Source: Candidatus Heimdallarchaeota archaeon (GTDB lineage: Archaea; Asgardarchaeota; Heimdallarchaeia; Heimdallarchaeales; Heimdallarchaeaceae). Taken from it: a DNA stretch of 27,279 nucleotides. Both the position numbers and the translations under genes were made by a program. Below are positions 14,662-21,380 of this stretch, in pieces. A model generated the notes under the pieces. It did not search any database. It saw nothing but the letters and a program-made list of their open reading frames with translations, and was not told where the DNA came from. Positions within the stretch are counted from its first letter, which is position 1; each line of letters starts with the position of its first letter. The stretch lies in assembly GCA_016839875.1 (NCBI GenBank), contig JAEOTK010000244.1:1-27279 (forward strand), read 5' to 3'.

Positions 14662-15724
14662 TATGCTGAAGATTACTGTATCAGCTCCAGGTAGAATATG
14701 TCTCTTTGGTGAAGATGTCGACTATATGAGTCTTGAAGTAATCACTTTGGCTTTAAACCAGAGAATTGTGGTTAATGGTAAAATTACTGATAATGGGAAA
14801 TTATTGTTCAATCTTCGTGATATAGATAAGATAATTGAATTTAGCAATGAAAAACAGAAAATAACTAATGAAAGAGATTATGTTGCATCCTCATTTAATC
14901 TATATCAAGAATATCTGCCTGCTTCATTTGGAGCAGAAATAGAAGTTAAATCAGATTTACTAATTGGAAAAGGCCTCTCCTCCTCTTCAGCTTTCGCTTC
15001 AGCGCTAGTAGCTTTTTTTGATAAAGCAGCAAACTTCGGTTCCAATAAATCTGAAATTGCACAAAGAGCATATCTTGCTGAAGTTGTTAATCTGGGTGAA
15101 TCTGGAGGAATGATGGATCATTATGCTAGTGTAATTGGTGATGTGCTATATCTAGAATGTAGAGAACCATATCATCATGAAAAAATCAATATTGAGCTAG
15201 AAAGCTTAGTGATAGGCGATACTCTTGAAAAGAAAAGAAATACTGTCGAAGCTCTAGCGAAAAGAAAACAGGAGATCCAATTGGGAATCAAAGAGATGCA
15301 GATTTTTGACAATGATTTCAACTTACGAGATTACCCAATAGAGAAAGTAATGCAATTTTATCGAGAAAAAAAATCTTCTAACATCCAACGATTGATAGGT
15401 GTTTTAGGTATTAGAGACATAGTAAGAGAAGGTTATCAATTGCTAAAATCTGGAAAAGAAATCACAGAAAAGGTTGCAGAACTAATTAATAGACATCACC
15501 ATTTTCAAAGTACATATTTCGAAAATGTAACGAAAAAAATGCAGAATCTAGTAGATTGTGCAAGAAATGCGGGAGCTAAGGGTTGTAAACTATTAGGAAC
15601 AGGGAATGGTGGTTCTTTTCTCGCTTATTCTCCTGGAAAAGAAACAGAAGTTATGAAAGCCATCAATAAGGAAGGAGGAAAAGCGTACATAGTTAAACAA
15701 GATAAAGGTCTTGATTTTTCTTGA
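14654..15724 (+). CDS. GHMP-family sugar kinase, galactokinase-like
   Basis: A GHMP kinase of 356 aa, ATP-dependent. Motif 1 near the N terminus, PGRICLFGEDVDY (12-24), aligns with the galactokinase signature PGRVNLIGEHTDY but has Asp-Val for His-Thr at the sugar-contact position. Motif 2, GKGLSSSSA (105-113), binds ATP phosphates. Asp155 in GGMMDHY is the probable catalytic base. Motif 3, GCKLLGTGNGGS (310-321), is intact. The substrate is probably a monosaccharide phosphorylated at C1, but the altered signature means galactose should not be assumed. The start ATG at 14654 overlaps the amidohydrolase stop; an ATG at 14663 begins just after it. Confidence 0.83.
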   Translation: MNNMLKITVSAPGRICLFGEDVDYMSLEVITLALNQRIVVNGKITDNGKLLFNLRDIDKIIEFSNEKQKITNERDYVASSFNLYQEYLPASFGAEIEVKSDLLIGKGLSSSSAFASALVAFFDKAANFGSNKSEIAQRAYLAEVVNLGESGGMMDHYASVIGDVLYLECREPYHHEKINIELESLVIGDTLEKKRNTVEALAKRKQEIQLGIKEMQIFDNDFNLRDYPIEKVMQFYREKKSSNIQRLIGVLGIRDIVREGYQLLKSGKEITEKVAELINRHHHFQSTYFENVTKKMQNLVDCARNAGAKGCKLLGTGNGGSFLAYSPGKETEVMKAINKEGGKAYIVKQDKGLDFS

Positions 15725-15791
15725 CATTTCTGCAAAAAACTGAAAAACATGCAGAGTAAACATTTAGGAAAAGAAGAGGATGAGAAAGAAA

Positions 15792-16196
15792 ATGAGTGAT
15801 GAATGCCTTTTTTGTAAGATAATCAATGGGGAGATTCCAAGCTATGCTTTATATGAAGATGATGAGATATTTGTTTTTCTAGATATCTTTCCTGTGTCTA
15901 AAGGTCATTGCCTTCTAATACCAAAAAAACACTATGTAACAATCCATGATATTCCCGAGAAGGATATGATGTTCTTGAGCAAATTACCTGAAATTGCTTC
16001 GAGAATTAAAAACGTAACTGGAGCAACTGGGATAAATATACTGCAAAGTAATGGTGAAGATGCTGGACAAGTGATAAAACATGTGCATTTTCACCTCATA
16101 CCAAGATTTCCAGATGATGGTTTGATAAAATTACCTCCACAATCAGATCTGGATGAAGAAGTTGCCAAGGAATTAGTTAAAAAATTCAAGAATTAG
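15792..16196 (+). CDS. HIT-family nucleotide hydrolase/transferase
   Basis: A histidine-triad protein of 134 aa acting on nucleotides joined to other groups by phosphate bonds (Hint/Fhit type). The triad is HVHFHLI with His97, His99 and His101. Cys5 and Cys8 (CLFC) with a later His form the zinc site seen in many prokaryotic HIT proteins. The start at 15792 (MSDECLFCKI) gives the usual N terminus; an in-frame ATG at 15780 lies immediately next to a GAGG and is too close to use it. It is followed 68 nt later by the small GTPase, with no visible terminator between. Cytoplasmic. Confidence 0.92.
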   Translation: MSDECLFCKIINGEIPSYALYEDDEIFVFLDIFPVSKGHCLLIPKKHYVTIHDIPEKDMMFLSKLPEIASRIKNVTGATGINILQSNGEDAGQVIKHVHFHLIPRFPDDGLIKLPPQSDLDEEVAKELVKKFKN

Positions 16197-16264
16197 CAAA
16201 AAATAGGAAAAGACAAGCACAAAATTAATAATAAATAATGAAAGAATGGTCTAAAGGGGTAAAA

Positions 16265-16834
16265 ATGTCAGAGGAAGAGGTCCAAGGTAAGAAGTATATC
16301 TTCAAGATAGTTCTCTTAGGTGATCCTGGAGTAGGAAAAAGTTCACTAATAACACGTTTTGTTCATAATAGATTCCAAGCTTCTTATTTAATGACAATTG
16401 GAGTAGATATTCTTAGCAAACAGCTTTTTGTTGACAAAGATGAGGTTCTGTTCTTAATCAGCGATATAGGAGGACAAGAAAGGTTTGCTTCTGTCCGAGA
16501 GAAATTTTATCGAGGAGCTAGAGGGTGTTTTCTTGTTTTTGACTTAACTAGAAATAACACTTTAACGTCAATAAAGGAATGGAAGAAAGGTCTAGACGGT
16601 GTAGAAGAAGATGTCATCTATTTCTTAATTGGAAATAAAGCTGATCTCAAAGAACAAATAGCTGTTGCTGATGAGAGTATACAAGAACAAATTAGAGAGT
16701 TGGGCATTTTAGAAGATTCCTTCTTCATAACTTCAGCAAAAACAGGTGAAAAGGTAGAAGAAGCATTTCGAACTTTTTCAATAGAACTAATGAAAGCTGT
16801 TGAACAGAAGCGATTAGCAATTGGTTCAGACTAG
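16265..16834 (+). CDS. Rab/Arf-like Ras-superfamily small GTPase
   Basis: A 189-aa small GTPase. The ATG at 16265 is preceded by a GGGGT ribosome site. G1/P-loop GDPGVGKS is at 19-26; switch I holds Thr44 (MTIGVD); G3 is DIGGQE at 67-72; G4 is NKAD at 124-127; G5 is SAK at 157-159. The body and ERF after G3 are Rab/Ras-like, whereas the double glycine in DIGGQE is as in Arf proteins, a mixture common among Asgard archaeal GTPases. There is no C-terminal cysteine for prenylation and no N-terminal myristoylation glycine, so any membrane attachment would need a partner. It could take part in membrane or cytoskeletal regulation; the function is unproven. Confidence 0.93.
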   Translation: MSEEEVQGKKYIFKIVLLGDPGVGKSSLITRFVHNRFQASYLMTIGVDILSKQLFVDKDEVLFLISDIGGQERFASVREKFYRGARGCFLVFDLTRNNTLTSIKEWKKGLDGVEEDVIYFLIGNKADLKEQIAVADESIQEQIRELGILEDSFFITSAKTGEKVEEAFRTFSIELMKAVEQKRLAIGSD

Positions 16835-16913
16835 AATATACTAATTATATTCATTAAACTCTCTTTCAATTATGTTATTTTATAGGTAAATTCAATATTG
16901 TTAAAATAAGAAA

Positions 16914-17021
16914 TGGCGAGGCAGCCGGGATTTGAACCCGGGTCCATGGAGTTCAGCACTCGCAACAGACTGTTACGTGATTGACAGTCCACGATCATCG
17001 GCCGAGCTAAACTACTGCCCC
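16914..17021 (-). tRNA. tRNA-Asp (GUC), with intron, CCA encoded
   Basis: On the minus strand the acceptor stem GGGGCAG (17021-17015) pairs with CTGCCTC (16924-16918). G73 at 16917 is the aspartate discriminator, and CCA is 16916-16914. The anticodon stem GTGGA (16992-16988) pairs with TCCAT (16950-16946); the spliced loop is CTGTCA|C with anticodon GUC at 16985-16983. The T-arm is CCGGG TTCAAAT CCCGG. The D-arm has the imperfect stem usual for archaeal tRNA-Asp. A 30-nt intron lies at 37/38. Confidence 0.88.
16952..16981 (-). other. intron of tRNA-Asp, position 37/38, relaxed splice motif
   Basis: Removing 30 nt restores the archaeal Asp loop CTGTCAC. The expected central helix (CTGT with GCTG) has one mismatch, so the bulge-helix-bulge is imperfect. 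ACAGTC at 16973-16968 within the intron is exactly complementary to GACTGT (16989-16984), which includes two anticodon bases. Confidence 0.7.
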
Positions 17022-17120
17022 ATGATTTTTTTTCCGTTTCTTTTCTTTCTGCAATTTTTTTTAAACATGTCGGTATTTCATATTTATTCTGATAACTACT
17101 AAACAAATTTTCTTTTTTCG

Positions 17121-17130
17121 ATATATTTTT
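17121..17130 (+). promoter_or_regulatory. TATA box of the first FKBP-like membrane protein
   Basis: ATATATTTTT lies 26-35 nt before the ATG at 17156, so the transcript is probably leaderless or nearly so. No ribosome site is visible, which agrees. Confidence 0.5.
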
Positions 17131-17155
17131 ATTTACTTCCATTTCATTTCAGATA

Positions 17156-17806
17156 ATGAAGCGTAATCTTGTTTCTTTATTTATTATACTTCCAATAGTA
17201 ACAACATTGGTAGGAATCCCTATCATAGAAAGCTATGCTGCTCTTCCTGTAGTTAAAGATCAAGATGTTTTGGCCTATGGTTACACACTAGTTGCAAATT
17301 TATCAACAGTTGACGTTTTCACTGAAGAAGATCCGGTGAGAAAACAAGTTCTTCTAGGTTATACTCAACCTGAGGGTCTCTATCATGCTCTTATTGGGAT
17401 GATGCTTGGTCAAACAAAAGACGTCACAGTAACGCCTGATCAAGGATATTTACCAGGAGACCCCGACTATGGTCATTTAGCTGGATTAACACTATATTTC
17501 ACTGGTCTGAAAGTATATGAGATTAATGGATATCATATAACAGACGTACCTACAAATGGTCCCCCTCCAGGATCTTTTGGGTACATCTTCATAAGAATAG
17601 TTATTGCACTTGTATCTATTGCTGGAGCTGGTTTACTTGGGTATGGAGTTTACCGTTTCTATCCTAGAGTTTTTGGAAAGAAGTGTGCTGTTTGTAAAAA
17701 AGTAGCTATTGGATCTTGTAAGAAGTGTGGAGCATTATATTGTGATACTTGTTATTCAAATGGTTGTCCAGCATGCAAAAGTAGAACATTGATTAGATTC
17801 AAGTGA
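17156..17806 (+). CDS. membrane protein: FKBP-like ectodomain, TM helix, B-box-like zinc finger (copy 1)
   Basis: A 216-aa protein in three parts. Residues 1-29 are a signal peptide or anchor. Residues about 33-125 resemble an FKBP peptidyl-prolyl isomerase core: YHALIGMMLGQTKDVTVTP (76-94) followed by QGY, GHLAGLTLYFTGLKV, matching FKBP ALxGMxxGExxxxxxPxxxGYG...L.F.V. A membrane helix spans about 143-165. The C-terminal tail has eight cysteines, Cys177, 180, 188, 191, 196, 199, 204, 207, with spacing x2-x7-x2-x4-x2-x4-x2, the spacing of a B-box zinc finger with all ligands Cys. Topology would be finger inside, FKBP-like domain outside. The FKBP call is moderate because aromatic active-site residues are not clearly kept. 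The next gene is a paralogue, 55 nt downstream. Confidence 0.75.
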   Translation: MKRNLVSLFIILPIVTTLVGIPIIESYAALPVVKDQDVLAYGYTLVANLSTVDVFTEEDPVRKQVLLGYTQPEGLYHALIGMMLGQTKDVTVTPDQGYLPGDPDYGHLAGLTLYFTGLKVYEINGYHITDVPTNGPPPGSFGYIFIRIVIALVSIAGAGLLGYGVYRFYPRVFGKKCAVCKKVAIGSCKKCGALYCDTCYSNGCPACKSRTLIRFK

Positions 17807-17861
17807 AAATCTTTTATCATTTTTCGAAATTCTTTTAAGTTTACATAATTCATTCAACAAG

Positions 17862-18464
17862 ATGAAAACTGTATCACGCTATTTAGCCATTTTATGTGTT
17901 ATTTCTTTCTTAATAACAAATGCACAGTTAAACGCAATTGCTTACGATGCTATTCATGGCGTTGAATCCAATGATGTTGTGGATATAACATTTGTTCGTT
18001 TTATAGATGGGGTGTTTTCAATTAGCTATAGCGATGATGGACCATTTAGAATAACTATAAATCCAAATCTCTACAATGAATACTTCATAAATGAATTATT
18101 AGGAATGAAACTTAGAGAACCTAAACTCTATATCGCTTGGAGTGTTACACAAGAGAATGGTTCATTAAGTCGCTTTGAATATTTCAATACAACAGTTATC
18201 AATATTCACATCGATTCTACTCCTGAGATGGGGTCAGTCGGAAAAGGTTTTCTGATAGCTTTTGAAGTAATTGCAGGTGTGGGAGGAGCAATAGCACTTG
18301 TTTATTTTGGAAACAAATTACGTCACAGACTAGCACTGAAGAAATGCTTGGGTTGTGACAAACATGCAACTTCCAAATGCTCAAAATGTGGAAAGTTCTT
18401 CTGCGCAGATTGTGCTGCAAAAGCTTGTTCCAGTTGTGGAAGCAGAAAATTCATCAGACTTTAG
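17862..18464 (+). CDS. membrane protein: diverged ectodomain, TM helix, B-box-like zinc finger (copy 2)
   Basis: A 200-aa paralogue of the preceding gene. The signal peptide is about residues 1-27. The extracytoplasmic domain (about 30-118) keeps the weak signature NEYFINELLGMKLREPKLYI, corresponding to the ALIGMMLGQTKDVTV stretch of copy 1, but otherwise lacks FKBP landmarks, so isomerase activity is unlikely. A membrane helix spans about 128-150. The tail has Cys162, 165, 173, 176, 181, 184, 189, 192 with exactly the same spacing as copy 1, and both proteins end with a short basic/hydrophobic sequence (RKFIRL against RTLIRFK). Tandem duplication with a fast-evolving ectodomain and a constrained finger is the simplest reading. 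Followed by a strong terminator. Confidence 0.72.
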   Translation: MKTVSRYLAILCVISFLITNAQLNAIAYDAIHGVESNDVVDITFVRFIDGVFSISYSDDGPFRITINPNLYNEYFINELLGMKLREPKLYIAWSVTQENGSLSRFEYFNTTVINIHIDSTPEMGSVGKGFLIAFEVIAGVGGAIALVYFGNKLRHRLALKKCLGCDKHATSKCSKCGKFFCADCAAKACSSCGSRKFIRL

Positions 18465-18465
18465 T

Positions 18466-18495
18466 TTCTTCGACTTTTTATAACGAAGAATTTTT
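18466..18495 (+). terminator. hairpin terminator after the zinc-finger membrane pair
   Basis: TTCTTCG (18466-18472) and CGAAGAA (18484-18490) form a perfect 7-bp stem with an 11-nt loop, followed by TTTTT (18491-18495) and more T-rich sequence. It begins 2 nt after the stop codon and lies before tRNA-Ser. Confidence 0.7.
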
Positions 18496-18528
18496 ATTCT
18501 TTCATTTCTCCATTAGAATATATTTTGC

Positions 18529-18611
18529 GCCAGGATAACCAAGCGGTAAGGTGGTGGTCTCGAAAATCACTGGCATATGCCACCGGGGTTCAAATCCCCG
18601 TCCTGGCTCCA
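18529..18611 (+). tRNA. tRNA-Ser (CGA), CCA encoded
   Basis: Acceptor GCCAGGA (18529-18535) pairs with TCCTGGC (18601-18607). The anticodon stem is GTGGT/ATCAC, and the anticodon CGA is 18561-18563 in the loop CTCGAAA. The long variable arm TGGC-ATAT-GCCA (18571-18582) makes it class II. The T-arm is CGGGG TTCAAAT CCCCG. No intron. The discriminator at 18608 is T, not the G usual for tRNA-Ser; CCA is 18609-18611. Confidence 0.93.
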
Positions 18612-18700
18612 TATGCTTATGTTGGTTTTTTACAAAATATGCTTTAATTTCATTAACTTTTTATTCATATCCGTTCTATTTGCTTTAAGGTGTTTATGTA

Positions 18701-20137
18701 ATGGTCTCTCCAACTTTTCGTGTAAGAAGTATATATGACGTACCAATTATTAAATTAATTTTAGACAATCTGAATTATAATATTGTTCAACCTTTACCAG
18801 AACAATCTAGAGTATTTAAGATAGAAGAAAAAATGGATTCATATGATATAGAGATTCAAGATATTTTGAGTGGTTATGGTATCTCTTTAGAAGGAGATGA
18901 AGAATATGTTTCCTCAATTACAGGACTTCTCCTTAAGCAATTGCCAAATTCAATAATTCTTCAACATCCAGTTCAACTGCATGCAGTTTATAATGGGAAG
19001 GTTGTTCATGTAAACAATGAGAAAAATCTCTCTGTAGTAGATATTGGAGAAGATGTTAATGCAATATTGTTTGGTTCGTATTTCCATAAAGGTCAAAACC
19101 TTGTTGTGCAAATTAAACAGCTGAATATCTTTGAGGATCAATTACCAGTTTGTTCTACAGTAATCCATTTTCCTGGTCAAGCTGTGATACTAGAAAGGGA
19201 TGCGAATTTTGTTAGAGTCTCTAGAAAATTATCAAAGAACGATAGAGATAAACTATTCAGTTTGGGTAAGCAGCTTCGTCCAAGAGATCATGGTTTAATC
19301 ATGCGAACAAGTGCTTCAAAAGCCTCACAAGAAGTAATTCAAGCAGATATCGACCAATTAGTGCAAAGAGCTGAAGAATTAGATTTACTTATATCTGGAT
19401 CATCTTATGGTCCAGGAATACTCCAACCTGGACAAACAGTAGCTCATGTTCTTTTTGTAAAAGATTCAAAAGACCAATTAACTGCTATCAGGAATACTGT
19501 ACTTCCTACTATTCCTATGTATCATTGGTTTATGTCTTATTCTCCTGAACTAGAATTAACAACTAAATTTGCTGAAAAAATTTCATCAGAGATAGATGGA
19601 GAAAAACTAGCTTCGGAACTTAAAACATTAATTCTAGAAAATGAATTTGCAGAAAATGCTCTTATTTCTCTAGAAGAATATCGTTTAACATCTCCACCGC
19701 AACAAAGAATACTTGGTCAATTGAATTGGGTGGATGAGAAGTTAGTTATAAAAAGGAGTTTCCGATCATCTCGTGGATTTCATCATGGATTAAATATAGA
19801 AATCAAACAAGGAGATACTTCAATTGTTATTTCTAAAGAAGGTAGCTGGACCATTCACAGTAAGATATCTAGAGATGAGGAAATCATTGGAGAAATGGTT
19901 AAAGTAGTGTCTCCAGTAGAATTCTGTAATGGCGGAAAACTTCGATTTATAGATTTAGGATTGATGAGTATAAAGAAAAACAGTGAGATTCAAAATGTTG
20001 ATGCAGGACTAATCAACGATTTAGCAGATAAAGGCATCATTTCATCTCAACTCAAAGAAAAGATATACTCAATATATGATCAAAGCAACAAGAAACTATC
20101 AAAAGGAGAAGAACATATAGTTCTTCTTTCAGATTAA
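18701..20137 (+). CDS. FAU-1-like RNA-binding protein / RNase E/G homologue with DUF402 domain
   Basis: A 478-aa archaeal protein matching FAU-1 (about 470 aa in Pyrococcus), which binds AU-rich RNA and has reported ribonuclease activity. The N-terminal half has an S1-like/RNase E-G-type region, about residues 85-200, with the block VQLHAVYNGKVVHV and then SVVDIGEDVNAILFG. The middle has the family sequence GPGILQPGQTVAHVLF. The C-terminal DUF402 domain (about 365-430) includes EGSWTIHSK and SPVEFCNGGKLRFIDLGL, equivalent to the usual TPVEI...YIDL. It is probably involved in rRNA processing or RNA turnover in the cytoplasm. It precedes the DUF2797-type gene by 7 nt, implying co-transcription. 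Confidence 0.85.
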   Translation: MVSPTFRVRSIYDVPIIKLILDNLNYNIVQPLPEQSRVFKIEEKMDSYDIEIQDILSGYGISLEGDEEYVSSITGLLLKQLPNSIILQHPVQLHAVYNGKVVHVNNEKNLSVVDIGEDVNAILFGSYFHKGQNLVVQIKQLNIFEDQLPVCSTVIHFPGQAVILERDANFVRVSRKLSKNDRDKLFSLGKQLRPRDHGLIMRTSASKASQEVIQADIDQLVQRAEELDLLISGSSYGPGILQPGQTVAHVLFVKDSKDQLTAIRNTVLPTIPMYHWFMSYSPELELTTKFAEKISSEIDGEKLASELKTLILENEFAENALISLEEYRLTSPPQQRILGQLNWVDEKLVIKRSFRSSRGFHHGLNIEIKQGDTSIVISKEGSWTIHSKISRDEEIIGEMVKVVSPVEFCNGGKLRFIDLGLMSIKKNSEIQNVDAGLINDLADKGIISSQLKEKIYSIYDQSNKKLSKGEEHIVLLSD

Positions 20138-20144
20138 TTTACAC

Positions 20145-21074
20145 ATGGAGATAATATTGAAGGAACATCTAATTGCAGTTAAGTGGGATCCTAGTACCCC
20201 TCCTTATGTATTCCTTTTTTTAAGAAATTTAGATGAAAATCCAGATGAAGTACATAAAAAAGCTCTTCAATATGGTGATTTTTTCAATGTTAAGGTCTTA
20301 GAAGACAAAGTGTGTATAGGTCATTCAATCAGTAAACAAGAATATCATCTATGCTCTAAAGTTACAGCTGAACAGTACACAAGATGTTATAATTGCGAAC
20401 AGAGTGATTTCGAAAAATGCTTCTTATTTTGTGATGCCACCAAACCATTTGGAAATTGTGCTGAGAATCCTGATGCATATGAATACTGTAAGACATATCC
20501 TTGCTCCGTATATCTTGCTTTAATAGCTAATGATGTAAAAGTAGGAGTGTCTTTTAATCCATTAAAACGGTGGATTAATCAAGGAGCGGATTTTGCAGTA
20601 GAGATTTTTAGAGCAAAAAATGGTTTTGAAGCTAGACTTATTGAAAAGGAAATCACATCCGCTTTACAAATCCCACAAACAATCAGAAAAACCCAGAAAG
20701 CAAAAAAAATCAACTACGAGTATACAAAATCCATTCCAGCATTTCAAGAGATGATAAAGAAAGTTATTGAGTTTACGAATACTTTGTCATATGAATCTCG
20801 TGAATCTGAAATGTTGTATAAAGAAACAGTATTATCATCTTATTATGGGAATCTTTCAGATTTAGAGGTAAATCCAATACTAAACGATATAGATAAAACC
20901 AAACAAATCACTGGAGAAATAATTGGTGTAAAAGGAAAACTAATTGTTACCAAAGTGAACAATAGCTATTATGTAACCAACCTGAACAAAATGATAGGTC
21001 ATCTCCTCTCTTTTTCTTCAACCCCTTTAAAGATGAAAGGACAAAAGTCTCTCTCAGATTTCTTTACTACTTGA
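20145..21074 (+). CDS. DUF2797-type, GIY-YIG-like protein with C-terminal PIP box
   Basis: A 309-aa protein. The central part, YLALIANDVKVGVSFNPLKRWINQGADFA (123-151) with Glu167 in RLIEKEI, matches the DUF2797 family, whose YLA...KVG...R...E arrangement resembles GIY-YIG nucleases. Before it is a cysteine-rich segment with Cys70, 81, 84, 92, 96, 105, 115 and 120, probably a zinc site. The C terminus reads QKSLSDFF at 300-307, a PCNA-interacting PIP box identical over eight residues to the tail of the uracil-DNA glycosylase. Thus the protein probably works at PCNA in DNA repair or replication, perhaps as a structure-specific nuclease; the nuclease activity is inferred. It lies 7 nt after FAU-1 on the same strand. 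Confidence 0.75.
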   Translation: MEIILKEHLIAVKWDPSTPPYVFLFLRNLDENPDEVHKKALQYGDFFNVKVLEDKVCIGHSISKQEYHLCSKVTAEQYTRCYNCEQSDFEKCFLFCDATKPFGNCAENPDAYEYCKTYPCSVYLALIANDVKVGVSFNPLKRWINQGADFAVEIFRAKNGFEARLIEKEITSALQIPQTIRKTQKAKKINYEYTKSIPAFQEMIKKVIEFTNTLSYESRESEMLYKETVLSSYYGNLSDLEVNPILNDIDKTKQITGEIIGVKGKLIVTKVNNSYYVTNLNKMIGHLLSFSSTPLKMKGQKSLSDFFTT

Positions 21075-21139
21075 CAATTGGAAACTAGAGTATCAGTAGA
21101 ATAATTTAAATTACCAATAAAAACTGAATACTTGATAGT

Positions 21140-21370
21140 ATGAGTGACTTTAGAAAACGCAATATCGACTGTATCCTAGCTATCCTAAAAAAGCAGAATC
21201 CAGCAACAACAAAAGAAATACTTGCCATGACTGACTTATTTCCTGACTTATGTGTGGGTTGTTCATCTGGCGGGGATGTAATATTAGCTGGAAAAGAATT
21301 GGTTGATCAAGGTGTACTTGAAAGAGAATGGACACCAAAAGGTTTTGCGTGGAAATTACTTGAGGACTAA
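21140..21370 (+). CDS. small winged-helix-like protein with CxxC
   Basis: A 76-aa protein with a helix-turn-helix/winged-helix look: helix 1 (RKRNIDCILAILKKQ), helix 2 (TTKEILAMTDLF), then a recognition helix (GGDVILAGKELVDQGVLEREWT) and a short wing (PKGFAWKLL). Cys38 and Cys41 form CVGC just before the recognition helix; Cys11 is also present. A metal or Fe-S ligand role is possible. It sits 10 nt before the cysteine desulfurase gene, so it could regulate or sense cluster supply, or simply be co-expressed. No named family is recognised. Confidence 0.65.
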   Translation: MSDFRKRNIDCILAILKKQNPATTKEILAMTDLFPDLCVGCSSGGDVILAGKELVDQGVLEREWTPKGFAWKLLED

Positions 21371-21380
21371 GGTGTGAAAA

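Noticed and set aside
17862..18464. Active FKBP isomerase
   Set aside because: Only a short GMKL-like stretch remains of the FKBP pattern; the claim would rest on its neighbour alone.
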